Shown here: positions 3,847-5,983 of the stretch, piece by piece
Layout: each line of letters opens with the position of its first letter
Numbering within the stretch: position 1 is the first letter of the stretch
Assembly (NCBI GenBank): GCA_012270595.1
Contig: JAAXIA010000033.1
Span: 6,726-12,708 of the forward strand
Length of the DNA stretch: 5,983 nt
Reading direction: 5' to 3'
From: Rhodanobacteraceae bacterium
GTDB taxonomy: Bacteria > Pseudomonadota > Gammaproteobacteria > Xanthomonadales > Rhodanobacteraceae
The notes under the pieces: model-generated
What the model saw: the letters and a program-made list of their open reading frames with translations, nothing else
Databases searched by the model: none
What the model was told of the DNA's origin: nothing
Made by a program: the position numbers and the translations under genes

Positions 3847-5983
3847 TTACCTTTTGCCGGCCAAAGGCAAGGGTTGACGTTGCTCTATGGATGCTTTATA
3901 GAGCCTTCCCAGCATATCGACATGGTATTTTTCCAGCGCCTGCACGGTTCTAATACCAATGCTTCGTATAACGCCTTCTTTCCCGATGTTTTGGTTGCGA
4001 TCATGTGTCCATAGGTTTATAGTCCCGGTTGATCGATCAAATCCATCATAATAGCCCTCGCGAATGCGCTTTTCACCATTTTTTTTATCCACCACTTTTA
4101 GCCAGTCGTTTTTATGCAGACTAAATAAAAATTCATAGCTTGCATCCATGACCGGCCATTCGCGCTCTGGTTTGCTTGTTGCGGCCCGGTTGGGGAGTTC
4201 TTTGCTGGCTGCATCAGCGACATATATGGGCACTCCATAGAAGCGTCCATCCTTGCTAAAAATATCCACGCGCAGCATGGCACCATTGTCGGCAATGCCG
4301 CCACGCACGCGTAGACCGCTTTTTTGAACAGCTTTAAGTTTGACACTACGTATGAGCGGGCCCCTGTTTGCCATTTTCGCGGGTTTATAGAGAGGGTTAT
4401 CCTTGCCAAAGGCCTTTTCTCCCTTGTCGTTATACTCCTCTAAACGCTTTTTGATGGCGTCGATCAGGGCTTTATTCCGCGGGTCTTTCGCGCCAACGAT
4501 GTTTTCCAGATCTTTCAGCTTGAGTTGACTCAAGGGTTTTTTGATTGAGGATTGCTCCTCGTCGATCAGCTTGCCACCCCGTCCCATGGAGCGGATGGTT
4601 TCCTCATGGGCCTGACCTGTACCAAGGCGGGTAGGCATGCGCGAGACACGCACCGGCTGGATGTTGGCAAGCTCTGTTTCATCCATCATGCCCTTGATCT
4701 GCTCGCGTGGGTTGGATGATAGGCGTGCCCGTAGCTCGGCACGAAAATGCGGCCAAGGGGTGGGGAATTCTTTTTCGATGTTTCGTAGCTGCGCAATATC
4801 CAGAACCTCACCCGTTTCCGGGTCGATATAATCAGCGCGCACTTCTTCCAGTTCGTCGCGTTTGGCGTAGTTGGCCATGCGCTTGACCAGGCTTCTGGAA
4901 CAGGCTGCGACCACGGCGGCATCCATGGCATGGTGCAGGTCGCTTTCCTCACGTTTTTTGATCAAACCCCAGCGATGGCGTAGCAGAGCAGTGAGCTGAC
5001 CGGTCACCACCACGCAGTGCGGAGAATTACCTGCTCTTTCATGCCATTTAAGTTGCTTCTCCAGCATGGTTTTGAATTCTTTGCAGATGTAGCGGGTATC
5101 ATTGAGATTGCGTTCCTTGAACTTCTCACTTTCCTCCGCACTGAGATGTTGGCGTAATAGGCACTTTTTTTTGCCGTAAGGTAGGGGAGTGCTGTTGACC
5201 CAGGCTTCAAATTTCTTCCAGCCCGGACTGGTTGCATCGTTGCCCAGGTACTCAAAAGGTGTGCGGTTACCTTTGTTGCGGTTTTCAGCGGTAAGTACCA
5301 GGGCTTTGTTGTTTTTGCTGTCATTGAAACTACGTGAGAAGGGCAGGATATGATCCACTTCCACATAGCCCGGTTCGCACAGGCGATTCAGGGAGATGCT
5401 TTGCAGAGAATAGGCGCATTTCCCGTGTTGTTCCTTATACAGGCGGTATTTTTCCAGCTCTCGATTGTTCGGCGGGTGGTCGAAATCTTCCTCAAACTGC
5501 TCGCAGTGTTGTTTTTTGTTTGTCCGATATTCATTCTGCTGTTTTTCAATAGTCTTTCTTTCATTGAAGGGCCTGGATAAATCCCGCGCTAGTTCAATAT
5601 GAATAGCCGAAGGTGGTCCGTATGCTTTAATGAGCGCATTGACCATTTTGCGCGCCTGGTTGATGGCACGGTAAACCACCGGGTTACGAAAGGTGTCCGC
5701 AGCAGGTTTTGGCAGATAGCGCTGCCGTTTTGGGTGGTTGATCAGGCTATGATGGTAGCCGGCGCTTTGGGCGGCTTTATCGTAGCGTTGGCCTTTCTCT
5801 AAAAAAGGCAGGATCTTTTCAATGGCTTTTTTTGACATACGACCAAAACCATCAAAAGCGAGTGGGAGTACGGCTTCAATGACCGATGTCTCGAACCCAT
5901 GTTCTTTTCTTAGATAATCTCTGATGTCTTCATCGGTTTTATAGCAGGTGAGCGCAAAGCTAAGGAATCCCTGATCAATGGAT
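3847..5983 (-). CDS. cas9: Type II-C CRISPR endonuclease Cas9, C-terminal 711 residues, N-terminus outside window
   Basis: Cas9 is the RNA-guided nuclease that cuts both strands of target DNA. The frame is open to the right edge: 48 residues precede the first internal Met (5838), including CYKTDEDI, which matches Neisseria Cas9 (ALFKTDEDI), so that Met is not the start. Numbering from the edge: the end of the REC lobe to about 120; RuvC-II IHIELARD with E130 (codon 5593-5595); the HNH domain about 150-265 with D210, H211 (codon 5350-5352) and N234 in GYVEVDHILPFSRS and ENRNKG; RuvC-III HHAMDAAVVAA with D354 (codon 4921-4923); then the WED and PAM-interacting regions (SQLKLKDLE, GGIADNGAMLRVDIF, LFSLHKNDWL, TGTINLWTHD). 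All visible nuclease residues are intact. About 370 residues, including the RuvC-I Asp and bridge helix, should lie beyond the edge. The likely full size near 1,050-1,100 residues, and the absence of csn2 and cas4 here, support subtype II-C. Confidence 0.96.
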   Translation of the reverse strand, partial: SIDQGFLSFALTCYKTDEDIRDYLRKEHGFETSVIEAVLPLAFDGFGRMSKKAIEKILPFLEKGQRYDKAAQSAGYHHSLINHPKRQRYLPKPAADTFRNPVVYRAINQARKMVNALIKAYGPPSAIHIELARDLSRPFNERKTIEKQQNEYRTNKKQHCEQFEEDFDHPPNNRELEKYRLYKEQHGKCAYSLQSISLNRLCEPGYVEVDHILPFSRSFNDSKNNKALVLTAENRNKGNRTPFEYLGNDATSPGWKKFEAWVNSTPLPYGKKKCLLRQHLSAEESEKFKERNLNDTRYICKEFKTMLEKQLKWHERAGNSPHCVVVTGQLTALLRHRWGLIKKREESDLHHAMDAAVVAACSRSLVKRMANYAKRDELEEVRADYIDPETGEVLDIAQLRNIEKEFPTPWPHFRAELRARLSSNPREQIKGMMDETELANIQPVRVSRMPTRLGTGQAHEETIRSMGRGGKLIDEEQSSIKKPLSQLKLKDLENIVGAKDPRNKALIDAIKKRLEEYNDKGEKAFGKDNPLYKPAKMANRGPLIRSVKLKAVQKSGLRVRGGIADNGAMLRVDIFSKDGRFYGVPIYVADAASKELPNRAATSKPEREWPVMDASYEFLFSLHKNDWLKVVDKKNGEKRIREGYYDGFDRSTGTINLWTHDRNQNIGKEGVIRSIGIRTVQALEKYHVDMLGRLYKASIEQRQPLPLAGKR
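3850..3855 (-). promoter_or_regulatory. Likely Shine-Dalgarno of cas1, overlapping the 3' end of cas9
   Basis: AAAAGG on the minus strand, 11 bases before the cas1 ATG and touching the cas9 stop codon. Spacing is slightly long, so translation probably also relies on ribosomes finishing cas9. Confidence 0.4.

Noticed and set aside
5350..5580. Hydrophobic, membrane-like open frame on the + strand inside cas9
   Set aside because: It is the complement of the charged Lys/Glu-rich Cas9 segment, which reads as Phe/Leu/Val on the other strand. The cas9 frame there is strongly supported.
3847..5838. ATG at 5838 as the start of a short Cas9
   Set aside because: The frame stays open to the window edge, and the 48 residues before it align with the Neisseria Cas9 interior. 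The gene is cut by the window, not short.

Overview
The window joins the tail of a conserved bacterial housekeeping operon to the 3' two thirds of a type II-C CRISPR-Cas locus. It looks like chromosomal DNA of a Gram-negative proteobacterium, probably gamma- or betaproteobacterial. The order mltG-tmk-holB is characteristic of these groups. The MltG, thymidylate kinase and delta-prime sequences fit this, and the Cas9, Cas1, Cas2 and 36-bp repeat resemble those of Neisseria-type II-C systems. I cannot name a genus from the sequence.

Left part (1-2358, + strand): the 3' part of mltG (endolytic murein transglycosylase) is cut by the window edge. It is followed by complete tmk (thymidylate kinase) and holB (DNA polymerase III delta-prime). 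The genes are packed as a translationally coupled operon: TGATG between mltG and tmk, ATGA between tmk and holB.

Middle (2359-2591): a 233-bp gap between two operons that face each other. It holds a weak hairpin just after holB, a minimal CRISPR array (two identical 36-bp repeats around one 30-bp spacer) and a 19-bp-stem hairpin. The repeat starts GTTGTAG and ends in a perfect TATAAT, so each repeat can carry its own -10 element on the + strand, as known for Neisseria II-C arrays.

Right part (2592-5983, - strand): cas9 (its N-terminal part lies beyond the right edge), cas1 and cas2 in that transcription order. cas9 and cas1 are 8 bp apart, and cas1 and cas2 overlap by ATGA. No cas4 or csn2 gene lies in the window, as expected for subtype II-C. 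Cas1-Cas2 would acquire spacers, and Cas9 with the crRNA and a tracrRNA would cut matching DNA. No convincing tracrRNA anti-repeat is present here, so it probably lies upstream of cas9, outside the window. The array reads toward cas2, convergent with the cas operon.

I see no wholly new system. The points most worth a second look are the single-spacer array with repeat-borne promoters, the hairpin placed exactly where a transcript from the last repeat would begin, and the position of the locus directly behind holB.
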